A DNA stretch of 64,000 bases from Monoplex corrugatus (taxonomy: Eukaryota > Mollusca > Gastropoda > Littorinimorpha > Ranellidae). The first letter of the stretch is position 1. Every line of letters begins with the position of its first letter. Location: positions 1,287,288 through 1,351,287 of the forward strand of contig CM060306.1 of NCBI GenBank assembly GCA_030674185.1, written 5' to 3'. Below the pieces are notes generated by a model. It did not search any database and was not told the origin of the DNA. It saw only the letters and a list, made by a program, of their open reading frames with translations. The position numbers were made by a program, and so were the translations under genes. Shown here in pieces: positions 36,133-48,200 of this stretch.

Positions 36133-38400
36133 CATGCCAGAGAAGAGAAGAGAGACATTGACGTAGTTTGGCTTGATCTGGCGAATGCATATGGATCAGT
36201 TCCACACGATATGATCCAGCTGGCTCTTGAAATGTATCACATCCCAGAAAACATCCGAACAATGCTGAGGAAGTATTTCCAAGGGTTCTCAATGCGGTTC
36301 TCTACCAAAGAATACACCACGGACTGGATAGACCTAGAGGTGGGCATTGCAATGGGCTGTGCAATCTCTCCCATACTGTTCGTGTTGGCAATGGAAGTCA
36401 TCTTGAAAGCTGCAATGAAGAGTTCAGGTCCAGGAATCTGGGAGATGGATACCAGATGCCTCCTCTGAAAGCTTTCATGGATGACACAACAGTCTTGTCC
36501 ACGGATGAGGAAGAGACACACCAAATCTTAAAGCAGCTGGATGAGCTGGTGGCCTCTTCAAGAATGAGGTTCAAACCTAAGAAATCCAGAAGTCTCTCAC
36601 TGCGAAAAGGAAAAGTGGCAGATTCAGTCAAATTCATGGTAGCCAACCAAGCCATCCCCACTGTCACAGAAGAGCCAGTAAAAAGTCTCGGAAGATGGTA
36701 TGATGACTCCCTGAAAGACACACAAAGGGGATGTGAAACCAAGCAAACAGCAGAAGAAGGCCTGAAGAAAATAGATAACTGCGGACTGCCAGGCAAATAC
36801 AAAGTCTGGTGTCTACAGTTCATGCTGATACCAAAGCTGCTGTGGCCACTGCTAATCTATGACATTTGCACCAGCACAGTCGAAGCAATGGAAGCCAAAA
36901 TCAACAAATACACAAGAAAATGGCTCGGTGTCCCACCTGGTCTCACTGATGTTGCATTCTACTGTCGTCAAGCAATGCTGAAGCTACCTCTCAAATCCAT
37001 AGTGGAGGAATACAAAGTTGGAAAAGCAAGACTGTTGACCATGCTGGAGGAATCGGAAGACAATATCGTGAGATCAGTTCATCCAAAGCTGAGAACTGGC
37101 AGAAAGTGGAAAGTCCAAGAGGCTGTAAACAATGCCAAGAGAAACCTTATCATCAAAGAAATAATTGGACACACGCAAACCAACAGACAGGGACTGGGAG
37201 CAACAAAAATGCAGTGGTGGTCCAAAGCCAAAGGGAAGGAAAAAAGAGACATGATCATACAGGAGTTGAAGGAAGAAGAAGATGTCAAAAGAGTGCAGAA
37301 GGCAGTCCAGCAAGGTCAACAGGGGCAATGGACAACATGGGACAGTGCACTCCAAAGAAGTCTCAGCTGGAACGATATGTGGCACATGGCTCCTCTAAGG
37401 ATAATCTTCCTCCTCAGATCTGTATATGACCTGCTCCCCTCGAATGCAAACTTAGTGAAATGGGGGAAATCAGACGACCCAGCATGTCCGCTCTGTCAGA
37501 AGAAACAAACAGTGGAACATGTCCTAAGCTCTTGCAAAGTAGCGCTAGCCCAAAGAAGGTATACATGGAGGCACAACCAAGTTCTGAAAGTGATCACAGA
37601 CGTGGTTAGCGAAAAAACCATGACCCCAAACGCACCAATTGCTATGACAACGTTCTACAAAGCAGGAGGGAAACAGGTCTGGCCCGAAAGTGCTATGACA
37701 ACCAGCACATTGCCAAAGGGTCTTCTGGATAGAGCAGTCGACTGGGAGTGTACAGCAGACCTCCCAGAGTGGAGAAATTACCCAGAGGTCATCAGCAAGA
37801 CAGGCATGAGACCAGACATCGCTCTCCACTCTGACTCCTCGAAACAAGTGATTCTGATAGAACTCACTGTGCCATACGAAAGCAGAATGGAAGAAGCACA
37901 TATCTACAAGACCGAAAAATACGCCGGTCTTGCCAGCACCCTGAAGAAAGCAGGTCTGCGGGTCAAAATCTTCGCCATAGAGGTCGGGGCAAGAGGGTTT
38001 GTGGGCACCTCCGCTTATGATCTCATGAAACAACTCGCCATTTCTGGGAAGAAGAGGACTAGAGCCCTTAAAGCGATGGCAGAGGCAGCAGAAAGGAGCT
38101 CAAGCTGGATCTGGGCAAGGAGGAACCAAAAGTGAACTTCATAAGGATTAAATTCCCTACAGATGATGTGTGCCCCGTTAGCACATTGGTAAAACCGCGT
38201 ACCGCAGTTCTGAAGCGCAGAATCGCCCAGGTTCGCTCCCCGGCGTGGGAAAAAAAAAAAAAGACAACAGCAGAAGGGCATCCAGGAGTCATGACCTGGA
38301 TGTGGCCCGGCCCCCCGAGAGTGTAAGGAATTCAGGGCCGAAACACTTGTCTAAAGGGGGTTACTTCTCTGAAGACCTTCTGTTGTCTAGCTCTCCCTAG
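36133..38400 (+). mobile_element. HERO-like retrotransposon copy 2, 5'-truncated
   Basis: Starts abruptly near 36133-36140 within the reverse transcriptase (DIDVVWLDLANAYGS). A one-base deletion near 36430 splits coding into 36211-36468 and a clean 559-codon frame from 36456 to 38135. The latter has FMDD (AFMDDTTVLS), the CPLCQKKQTVEHVLSSC knuckle and the endonuclease motifs RPDIALHSD and IELTVPYE. The 3' UTR carries the tRNA-like module and ends CTTTCTACC at 38418. Very similar to copies 1 and 3. Opposite orientation to both. Confidence 0.9.
38170..38249 (+). ncRNA. tRNA-like module in HERO-like copy 2 3' UTR
   Basis: TTAGCACATTGGTAAAACCG (A-box-like), an anticodon-arm-like hairpin GTTCT/AGAAT with a 7-nt loop, and GGTTCGCTCC (B-box-like, one change from copy 3). 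A poly(A) run of 12 follows. Confidence 0.6.
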
Positions 38401-38574
38401 AGTTTCTTTCTACCATGCCCACCAAGCCTGTGTAATTTGACTGTGTGTAAACTGAGGTCGGTCCTGGGTCGACGTGTGCACAGAGCAACTCCTTTGTTGC
38501 CGTTACCTTCAAAGATGAAGGATGCAGTTTTGTTCAAGAACGTTTTTGATTGATTTATTGTTTGCGTGTGCGTC

Positions 38575-38590
38575 TGTGTGTGTGGTGTGT

Positions 38591-38667
<77 letters not shown>
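38575..38667. repeat. (GT)n microsatellite
   Basis: About 90 bp of GT with short interruptions. Confidence 0.95.
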
Positions 38668-38668
<1 letters not shown>

Positions 38669-38683
38669 GCTGGTGGTTAGTGT

Positions 38684-38746
38684 GAGGGAGTCCAAGGGTT
38701 AAGTTTTTTTAGTTGGTGGATAGGATGCTGGCGTCAAAGGATTAAT
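38684..38746. mobile_element. MITE-like fragment (TTAA/CCCTTTGACTCC family)
   Basis: GGGAGTCCAAGGGTTAA and GGCGTCAAAGGATTAA both resemble the family terminal GGAGTCAAAGGGTTAA. The left half of the element is missing. Confidence 0.5.
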
Positions 38747-39051
38747 GCTTTCGTACTTTGAACCAGCTAGATTGTTGCTTGGTAAGCAGTATGCTCTCCA
38801 CGTGGCAGTAACGTGCACTTGTGTGTATATTATAAATCAAGATGTGAAATTTTTTTCCAACTCTTTCATTTTCTGTTTAATCTTGTGAGAAGGTAAATCA
38901 TCATTTTTACTTTATCCTAAAACTGATCCATTCAGAATGTATTTTGTGAGTGGATTGCCCATCATCATTTGTTTGGATCATTTCTGAGATTTGCCACAGA
39001 TTTGAATTGGAACTAGTTGAATGACACAGCACCATAGTTAGCTCTGTTACC
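38747..39051. other. Spacer, nothing recognised
   Basis: No open frame, repeat or motif identified. Confidence 0.4.
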
Positions 39052-39560
39052 CCTGTGGGCATGCCATGGGCACATTCAGTACAAACAGTATCCCCACCTT
39101 CTGGAAATTCTGTGTTAGAAATTTCCTCTTTTCTGTCACTCTCTTTGTTTCTTTCTTCCTCATTTGCTTTCTGTCATTTATTCCTGTCATTTTTTGCCTT
39201 GTTGGTCCATTCTCCTATATGTCTTCTATAAAGTCTTACATACTTTTTGTTAGAATTGATAATTGGGTACATGTATAAAGTGCATTTTTGGCTGTAGGGA
39301 AGTGATTATGCCTTTTTAAAAAAATATATGTTTTAGTGTCTTTACATATGTTTAAATTTGTAATCAGGTCTGTTTCTTAAATCTCCTGTGGGATAAATTG
39401 GACGGAGTGGTCAGCGCCAGGGGCATCTGCTTAGATTATGTGTGCGAATGCATTGATATGTGTACTTAATTTTCTTTTCCTTTTCTTCACTGTTTTAGTA
39501 CTGTGTATGTTTTGAAACGGTTATAGCCCTGATATTAGCTCTGTATGCATACAGTTATGT
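39052..39560 (+). repeat. Dispersed repeat X, copy b
   Basis: Shares CAGTATCCCCACCTTCTGG, TGATAATTGGGTACATGTAT and GGAGTGGTCAGCGCCAGGGG with the other copies, and ends after AAACGGTTATAGCCCTGAT. Sequence at 39570-39650 resembles the short repeat at 53440-53570. Confidence 0.75.
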
Positions 39561-39717
39561 CAAGGCCTGAGGCACGTATGTCACAGAGTATAGCAGAGCT
39601 AGTTGCTGGTCTGCCTGTCCATGTCTGTGACCCATGTCACTTGTGTTCCTGGAAATAATAATCAAGTGGTATTAAGATTCTGGTCTTCCAGTTGGACGGT
39701 CTTGTCTCAGTGCATGC

Positions 39718-39745
39718 ATGTGTGTGTGCGTATATGTGTTTGTGA

Positions 39746-39817
<72 letters not shown>

Positions 39818-39821
39818 TGTG

Positions 39822-39895
<74 letters not shown>

Positions 39896-39915
39896 GGTGA
39901 GTGTGAGTGTGTAAG
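39718..39915. repeat. (GT)n microsatellite
   Basis: About 180 bp, preceded at 39655-39710 by a possible SINE head fragment (TTCCAGTTGGACGGTC). Confidence 0.95.
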
Positions 39916-40149
39916 TGACGAAAAAAGGAAAAATCAGGGAAATTAATTGATCTGTTGTTTATCCTTATGTACAGCTAGTCGAAAACAACGGGTGCTTTCA
40001 TTGTGAATCTAGTGAATTTGCTTGTTTCTTTTTTTGTTTTGTTTTGCCCTTTATGTTTGCTTGACAAAGGCCAGTTGGCCAAAAACTTGCACCTGCCTTC
40101 TTTTATAATTTGAATAAGCATTGTCATTTCATGTTTTTCTGTATTTTGT

Positions 40150-43065
40150 TTGTTTCAGTAATTCAGGTGCAATGATTTAGATGGCATTTACCTATTTCAG
40201 TAATTCAGGTGAAATGATTTAGATGGCGTTTACTTGTTTCAGTAATTCAGGTGCTATGATTTAGATGGCATTTACATGTTTCAGTAATTCAGGTGCTATG
40301 ATTTAGATGGCATTTACGTGTTTCAGTAATTAAGGTGCAATGATTTACATGACATTTACTTGTTTCAGTAATTCAGGTGCAATGATTTAGATGGCATTTA
40401 CTTATTTCAGTAATTCAGGTGCTATGATTTAGATGGCATTTACCTATTTCAGTAATTCAGGTGTAATGATTTAGATGGCACTTACTTATTTCAGTAATTC
40501 AGGTGCTATGATTTAGATGACATTTACCTATTTCAGTAATTCAGGTGCAATGATTTACATGACATTTACCTATTTCAGTAATTCAGGTGCAATGATTTAG
40601 ATGGCATTTACTTGTTTCAGTAATTAAGGTGCAATGATTTACATGACATTTACCTATTTCAGTAATTCAGGTGCAATGATTTAGATGGCATTTACTTGTT
40701 TCAGTAATGTCAGGTGCAATGATTTAGATGGCATTTACCTATTTCAGTAATTCAGGTGCAATGATTTAGATGGCGTTTACTTGTTTCAGTAATTCAGGTG
40801 CTATGATTTAGATGGCATTTACCTGTTTCAGTAATGTCAGGTGCAATGATCTAGATGGCATTTACTTGTTTCAGTAATTTAGGGGCTATGATTTAGATGG
40901 CATTTACTTGTTTCAGGAATTTAGGGGCTATGATTTAGATGGCATTTACATGTTTCAGTAATTCAGGTGCAATGATTTAGATGGCATTTACTTGTTTCAG
41001 TAATTCAGGTGCAATGATTTAGATGGCATTTACATGTTTCAGTAATTCAGGTGCAATGATTTAGATGGCATTTACTTGTTTCAGTAATTCAGGTGCAATG
41101 ATTTAGATGGCATTTACATGTTTCAGCAATTCAGGTGCTATGATTTAGATGGCATTTACTTGTTTCAGTAATTCAGGTGCAATGATTTAGATGGCATTTA
41201 CTTGTTTCAGTAATTCAGGTGCAATGATTTAGATGGCATTTACTTGTTTCAGTAATTCAGGTGCTATGATTTAGATGGCATTTACTTGTTTCAGTAATTC
41301 AGGTGCAATGATTTAGATGGCATTTACATGTTTCAGTAATTCAGGTGCATGATTTAGATGGCATTTACATGTTTCAGTAATTCAGGTGCAATGATTTAGA
41401 TGGCATTTACTTGTTTCAGTAATTCAGGTGCTATGATTTAGATGGCATTTACATGTTTCAGTAATTCAGGTGCTATGATTTAGATGGCATTTACTTGTTC
41501 CAGTAATTAAGGTGCAATGATTTACATGACATTTACCTGTTTCAGTAATGTCAGGTGCAATGATCTAGATGGCATTTACTTGTTTCAGTAATTTAGGGGC
41601 TATGATTTAGATGGCATTTACTTGTTTCAGGAATTTAGGGGCTATGATTTAGATGGCATTTACATGTTTCAGTAATTCAGGTGCAATGATTTAGATGGCA
41701 TTTACTTGTTTCAGTAATTCAGGTGCAATGATTTAGATGGCATTTACTTGTTTCAGTAATTCAGGTGCAATGATTTAGATGGCATTTACTTGTTTCAGCA
41801 ATTCAGGTGCTATGATTTAGATGGCATTTACTTGTTTCAGTAATTCAGGTGCAATGATTTAGATGGCATTTACTTGTTTCAGTAATTCAGGTGCAATGAT
41901 TTAGATGGCATTTACATGTTTCAGTAATTCAGGTGCTATGATTTAGATGGCATTTACTTGTTTCAGTAATTCAGGTGCAATGATTTAGATGGCATTTACA
42001 TGTTTCAGTAATTCAGGTGCTATGATTTAGATGGCATTTACTGTTTCAGTAATTCAGGTGCAATGATTTAGATGGCATTTACTTGTTTCAGTAATTCAGG
42101 TGCTAATGATTTAGATGGCATTTACATGTTTCAGTAATTCAGGTGCAATGATTTAGATGGCATTTACATGTTTCAGTAATTCAGGTGCAATGATTTAGAT
42201 GGCATTTACATGTTTCAGTAATTCAGGTGCTATGATTTAGATGGCATTTACATGTTTCAGTAATTCAGGTGCAATGATTTAGATGCATTTACATGTTTCA
42301 GAATTCAGGTGCATGATTTAGATGGCATTTACTTGTTTCAGTAATTCAGGTGCAATGATTTAGATGGCATTTTACTTGTTTCAGTAATTCAGGTGCAATG
42401 ATTTAGATGGCATTTACATGTTTCAGTAATTCAGGTGCAATGATTTAGATGATATTTACTTCTCAAATGTGCTTGATTTAAGCTTCTGTTTCAGTAATTC
42501 AGGTGCAATGATTAGATGGCATTTACATGTTTCAGTAATTCAGGTGAATGATTTAGATGCATTTACATGTTCAGTAATTCAGGTGCAATGATTTAGATGG
42601 CATTTACATGTTTCAGTAATCAGTTAATGATTAGATGATTACTGTTTCAGTAATTCAGGTGCAATGATTTAGATGGCATTTACATGTTTCAGTAATTCAG
42701 GTGCAATGATTTAGATGATATTTACTTCTCAAGAGTGATGTCCTTTGATATTTACTTGTTTCAGTAATTCAGGTGCAATGATTAGATGGCATTTACATGT
42801 TTCAGTAATTCAGGTGCAATGATTTAGATGGCATTTACTGTTTCAGTAATAGTCAAGAGATGATTTCAAGTGTTTGATTTTGTTTAGTATGTGCATATAT
42901 GCATACTGTTGTTTCAGTGAATGTGATGCATAGGTGTGCAATGATTTAGATGCATTTACTTGTTTCAGTAATGTCAGGTGCAATGATTAGATGGTTTTAC
43001 TTGTTTCGTAATTTCAGGGGCATGATTTAGATGGCATTTACTTGTATTCAGTAATTCAGGTGCAG
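40150..43065. repeat. 42-bp tandem array, about 69 units
   Basis: Unit TTTCAGTAATTCAGGTGCAA followed by TGATTTAGATGGCATTTACTTG. Uniform between about 40,300 and 42,300; deletions and foreign inserts appear from 42,450 on. No long open frame spans it. Confidence 0.95.
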
Positions 43066-43164
43066 TTGTGCATTTGTTGTTTTGTATGATGTTTTGATTT
43101 TAAATCGCCCGAGATGTAAAGTCACTATAGTCTTGACTTTTGTTTTGTTTGGATTGTTGTTGTG

Positions 43165-43735
43165 TGTTCAGTTGTTTGTTGTTGTTGTCGTTGTTTTAAT
43201 GCCTTATCACTCAAATGATGAAATTCAGGTGTGTTCAGTTGTTTTGTTGTTGTTTTGTTGTTGTTGTTTTAATGCCTTATCACTCAAATGATGAAATTCA
43301 GGTGTGTTCAGTTGTTTTGTTGTTGTTGTTGTTGTTGTTGTTTTAATGCCTTATCACTCAAATGATGAAATTCAGGTGTGTTCAGTTGTTTTGTTGTTGT
43401 TTGTTGTCGTTGTTTTAATGCCTTATCACTCAAATGATGAAATTCAGGTGTGTTCAGTTGTTTTGTTGTTGTTGTTGTTGTTGTTTTAATGCCTTATCAC
43501 TCAAATGATGAAGTTCAGGTGTGTTCAGTTGTTTTGTTGTTGTTGTCGTTGTTGTTTTAATGCCTTATCACTCAAATGATGAAGTTCAGGTGTGTTCAGT
43601 TGTTTGTTGTTGTTGTCGTTGTTGTTTTAATCTATCACTCAATGATGAAGTTCAGTGTGTTCATTGTTTGTTGTTGTTGTCGTTGTTGTTTTAATGCCTT
43701 ATCATCAAATGATAAAGTTCAGTGTGTTCATAATT
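43165..43735. repeat. 65-78-bp tandem array with (TTG)n core
   Basis: Unit GTGTGTTCAGTTG, variable (TTG)n, then TTTTAATGCCTTATCACTCA and AATGATGAAATTCAG, about eight copies. It joins the preceding 42-bp array at a shared ATTCAGGTG. Confidence 0.92.
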
Positions 43736-43774
43736 GCACATCGACTCCTTGATGCTTTGTGTTCTTTACATCTA

Positions 43775-43915
43775 ACCCTTTGACTCCCGCCTCCTGGTCC
43801 ACCAGCACCGGCATTGCAAATCATGCTAGCAAAGCGAAAACAACCCTTTGATTCCCTCCCCTAGGGTTAAGTTTTTGCAGCTGGTGGATAAGGTGCTGGA
43901 GTCAAAGGGTTAAAC
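43775..43915. mobile_element. MITE-like element with terminal inverted repeats
   Basis: Left end CTAACCCTTTGACTCC and right end GGAGTCAAAGGGTTAA are inverted repeats of about 15 bp. TTAA duplication with CCC/GGG ends is the signature of piggyBac-type non-autonomous elements. About 140 bp, no coding capacity. Confidence 0.6.
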
Positions 43916-44087
43916 TATGCTGCCTGTTTGTTTTAATTGGTTTTCCTGCTGCCCTGCATACATTTGCTGTGTGTGCTTGATATTTGTGTTGTTTTGTATT
44001 TAAACTATGCTGCGTGTTGTATACTTTCTGTTCTTTTATGTTTAAACTGTGCTGTATGTTTGTTTCAATTGGTTTTCCTGCTGTCCT
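43916..44087. repeat. Short degenerate tandem repeat, left part
   Basis: AAACTATGCTGC, TTGGTTTTCCTGCTG and CATACATTTGCTGTGTG recur about every 65 bp. It continues at 44460-44560 after a LINE insertion. Confidence 0.65.
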
Positions 44088-44459
44088 GTTGAGGGGGCAG
44101 AGATATGGTTTTATCAGAGACTATTATGTGTCAAATGGACAGATAGAAGAACTAATGAATGTGTCCTGGAAGAATTTGATACCACCAGAAAATTGCAAGC
44201 AGACATCAACAAGAGAAGACTAAAATATATTGGCCATGAGTCACATAGCAAGAACACAGACCTTATGGCAACCATTTTTCAAGGAAAAATAAGAGTCAAA
44301 AAGGAAGAAAGGCAGACCTCCAGTCTCATTCATCGAGAACATAATCAACATCTGTGGCCTAAATATTCAAGAAGTTGTCCACAAAAGTCAAGACAGGACT
44401 GTTTGGTCAAAGAGTGCAGCGGCCAACACTGAACCCAGTGACAGCAGTAGGTAAGGTGA
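44088..44459 (+). mobile_element. LINE 3'-end fragment (family W), target duplication GCTGTCCT
   Basis: Reads IWFYQRLLCVKWTDRRTNE, TTRKLQADINKRRLKYIGHE and TDLMATIFQGKI, the C-terminal part of the same LINE family as 8128-8720 and 61180-61529. Flanked by GCTGTCCT at 44080-44087 and 44460-44467. A 5'-truncated insertion of about 370 bp within a short tandem repeat. Confidence 0.75.
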
Positions 44460-44568
44460 GCTGTCCTACATACATTTGCTGTGTGCACTTTGATACTTTG
44501 TGTTCTTCTATATATAAACTATGCTGCATGTTTGCATTTACCTGTTTTGACATAGAGAAGTCAACTGT

Positions 44569-44569
<1 letters not shown>

Positions 44570-44624
<55 letters not shown>

Positions 44625-44625
44625 T
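44570..44625. repeat. (GT)n microsatellite
   Basis: About 55 bp of GT. Confidence 0.95.
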
Positions 44626-44839
44626 GTGATTTTTAAAATTTATTTGTTTGTTTGTTTTTTAATGCAGGTTTTTTTCTTTCTTACCTGTAATTGCTGTTTA
44701 TGGGTGTGTACTGGATACTGATACCTTGTGCTTTCAATAAAAGAAACTCTTTAATTAAAATATATTGTTTTTGTTGCATTTGTGTGTTTGACATACAGAA
44801 GTGAGTCATTTTGTGTGAGAAAGAACATATGTTTATTAT

Positions 44840-44974
44840 ACTTCTCAAGATCACACATGTGATATCAAGCTTCTCAGGATCACATGTGATATTAAGCTTC
44901 TTGGGATCACACATGTGGTATTAAGCTTCTCAGGATCACACATGTGGTATTAAGCTTCTCAGGATCACATGTGT
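44840..44974. repeat. 30-bp HindIII-site satellite, block 1
   Basis: Units of GATATTAAGCTTCTCAGGAT followed by CACACATGTG, each holding AAGCTT and a CACATGTG palindrome. It stops exactly at the HERO-like element. Confidence 0.9.
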
Positions 44975-45141
44975 GGTAGAAAGAAACTCTAGGGAGAGCT
45001 AGACAACAGAAGGTCTTCAGAGAAGTAACCCCCTTTAGACAAGTGTTTCGGCCCTGAATTCCTTACACTCTCGGGGGCCGGGCCACATCCAGGTCATGAC
45101 TCCTGGATGCCCTTCTGCTGTTGTCTATTTTTTTTTTTTTT

Positions 45142-45221
45142 CCCACGCCGGGGATCGAACCTGGGCGATTCTGCGCTTCAGAACTGCGGTACGCGGTTTT
45201 ACCAATGTGCTAACGGGGCAC
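45142..45221 (-). ncRNA. tRNA-like module in HERO-like copy 3 3' UTR
   Basis: The minus strand has TTAGCACATTGGTAAAACCG, then GGTTCGATCC, a consensus Pol III B-box, with a 4-of-5 bp T-stem (CCAGG/CCCGG), a TTCGATC loop, and a GTTCT/AGAAT anticodon-like arm. Seven extra nucleotides between the A and B boxes relative to a normal tRNA. Confidence 0.65.
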
Positions 45222-45239
45222 ACATCATCTGTAGGGAAT

Positions 45240-48200
45240 TTAATCCTTATGAAGTTCACTTTTTTGGTTCCTCCTTGCCCAGATCCAGCTTGAGCTCCTT
45301 TCTGCTGCCTCTGCCATCGCTTTAAGGGCTCTAGTCCTCTTCTTCCCAGAAATGGCGAGTTGTTTCATGAGATCATAAGCGGAGGTGCCCACAAACCCTC
45401 TTGCCCCGACCTCTATGGCGAAGATTTTGACCCGCAGACCTGCTTTCTTCAGGGTGCTGGCAAGACCGGCGTATTTTTCGGTCTTGTAGATATGTGCTTC
45501 TTCCATTCTGCTTTCGTATGGCACAGTGAGTTCTATCAGAATCACTTGTTTCGAGGAGTCAGAGTGGAGAGCGATGTCTGGTCTCATGCCTGTCTTGCTG
45601 ATGACATCTGGGTAATTTCTCCACTCTGGGAGGTCTGCTGTACACTCCCAGTCGACTGCTCCATCCAGAAGACCCTTTGGCAATGTGCTGGTTGTCATAG
45701 CCCTTTCGGGCCAGACCTGTTTCCCTCCTGCTTTGTAGAACGTTGTCATAGCAATTGGTGCGTTTGGGGTCATGGTTTTTTCGCTAACCACATCTGTGAT
45801 CACTTTCAGAACTTGGTTGTGCCTCCATGTATACCTTCCTTGGGCTAGCGCTACTTTGCAAGAGCTTAGGACATGTTCCACTGTTTGTTTCTTCTGACAG
45901 AGCGGACATGCTGGGTCGTCTGCTTTCCCCCATTTCACTAAGTTTGCATTCGAGGGGAGCAGGTCATATACAGATCTGAGGAGGAAGCTTATCCTTAGAG
46001 GAGCCATGTGCCACATATCGTTCCAGCTGAGACTTCTTTGGAGTGCACTGTCCCATGTTGTCCATTGCCCCTGTTGACCTTGCTGGACTGCCTTCTGCAT
46101 GATCATGTCTCTTTTTTCCTTCCCTTTGGCTTTGGACCACCACTGCATTTTTGTTGCTCCCAGTCCCTGTCTGTTGGTTTGCGTGTGTCCAATTATTTCT
46201 TTGATGCTGAGGTTTCTCTTGGCATTGTTTACAGCCTCTTGGACTTTCCACTTTCTGCCAGTTCTCAGCTTTGGATGAACTGCTCTCACGATATTGTCCT
46301 CCGATTCCTCCAGCATGCTCAACAGTCTTGCTTTTCCAACTTTGTATTCCTCCACTATGGATTTCAGAGGTAGCTTCAGCATTGCTTGACGACAGTAGAA
46401 TGCAACATCAGTGAGACCAGGTGGGACACCGAGCCATTTTCTTGTGTATTTGTTGATTTTGGCTTCCATTGCTTCGACTGTGCTGGTGCAAATGTCATAG
46501 ATTAGCAGTGGCCACAGCAGCTTTGGTATCAGCATGAACTGTAGACACCAGACTTTGTATTTGCCTGGCAGTCCGCAGTTATCTATTTTCTTCAGGCCTT
46601 CTTCTGCTGTTTGCTTGGTTTCACATCCCCTTTGTGTGTCTTTCAGGGAGTCATCATACCATCTTCCGAGACTTTTTACTGGCTCTTCTGTGACAGTGGG
46701 GATGGCTTGGTTGGCTACCATGAATTTGACTGAATCTGCCACTTTTCCTTTTCGCAGTGAGAGACTTCTGGATTTCTTAGGTTTGAACCTCATTCTTGAA
46801 GAGGCCACCAGCTCATCCAGCTGCTTTAAGATTTGGTGTGTCTCTTCCTCATCCGTGGACAAGACTGTTGTGTCATCCATGAAAGCTTTCAGAGGAGGCA
46901 TCTGGTATCCATCTCCCAGATTCCCTGGACCTGAACTCTTCATTGCAGCTTTCAAGATGACTTCCATTGCCAACACGAACAGTATGGGAGAGATTGCACA
47001 GCCCATTGCAATGCCCACCTCTAGGTCTATCCAGTCCGTGGTGTATTCTTTGGTAGAGAACCGCATTGAGAACCCTTGGAAATACTTCCTCAGCATTGTT
47101 CGGATGTTTTCTGGGATGTGATACATTTCAAGAGCCAGCTGGATCATATCGTGTGGAACTGATCCATATGCATTCGCCAGATCAAGCCAAACTACGTCAA
47201 TGTCTCTCTTCTCTGTTCTTGCTTTTTGGATGGCATCCCAAATCAACGTGGCATGTTCCAAGCATCCAGGCATTCCTGGTATGCCTCCCTTTTGGACTGA
47301 CATATCCAGATACTTGTTTTCAGTCAGGTATTTTGTCAATCTTGCTGCCATAACAGAGAAGAAGATTTTCCCCTCGACGTTCAGAAGTGATATTGGCCTG
47401 AACTGATTGATGCTGCTGGAGTTCTGCTCCTTCGGAATGTACACTCCTTCAGCTCTCATCCATTGGTCGCTGATCTTCTGGTTCCTCCATGCTGATCGAA
47501 TCATCTTGTGGAGCCACTCGAGCACTTTTGGGCATTTCTTGTAGAGCAGGTATGGTATTCCGTTTGGTCCAGGTGCTGACTTGGCTCTGGCTTTCTTTAC
47601 TACGTTCTTCACTTCATCCAGTGTTGGTGGTTTGTTATTGAATTTTCCTTCTGGCGCTGCAGGCCAAACCAGATTCTGGATTTCAAGTGGTGCCTCGCGC
47701 TGAGAATCGGAATATGTTTCCCTGAGATGCTGCTCTAGGGTTTCCTTGCCCACTGTGAGAGTCCCTGATTTGGGTTGTTCAAACAGCTTTCTTGCAAAGT
47801 CAAAGGGATCTTTGAAGAAACGATCCTGAGTCTTCTTCTTTTTGCTCTTTCTTCGCCTTGCTGATTCCACTTTGCTGAGAGCATTGTGTTTGGCCTTCAG
47901 ATCTTTCCAGAGTTCCAGGAGCCCTTGCTTCTCGAATTCTGAGGCAGTTTTCATTCGCTTTTTAAGCTTCCTTTTCTCCCTCCGGATGCTCTCCATCTGT
48001 TGCTGTCTTCTGGATTTCTGGGGAGGCGTTTTTGTCTTTGGCTGCTTCACTCCATAAGTGTCCCTGCAGATAGAGTATATGATGTCTCCGTATGTGTCAA
48101 GTTTGTGTTCCAGCGTACTGTTCCCTATTAGCGCATTCAGCTTAAGGACAAGTTCCTCATCTAATTTCTCCCATTGTTCTTTTGCACCGGCAGGCGGCAA

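Noticed and set aside
31150..43065. CRISPR-like arrays
   Set aside because: Repeats are contiguous and units vary continuously; there are no unique spacers, no cas genes and the genome is eukaryotic.
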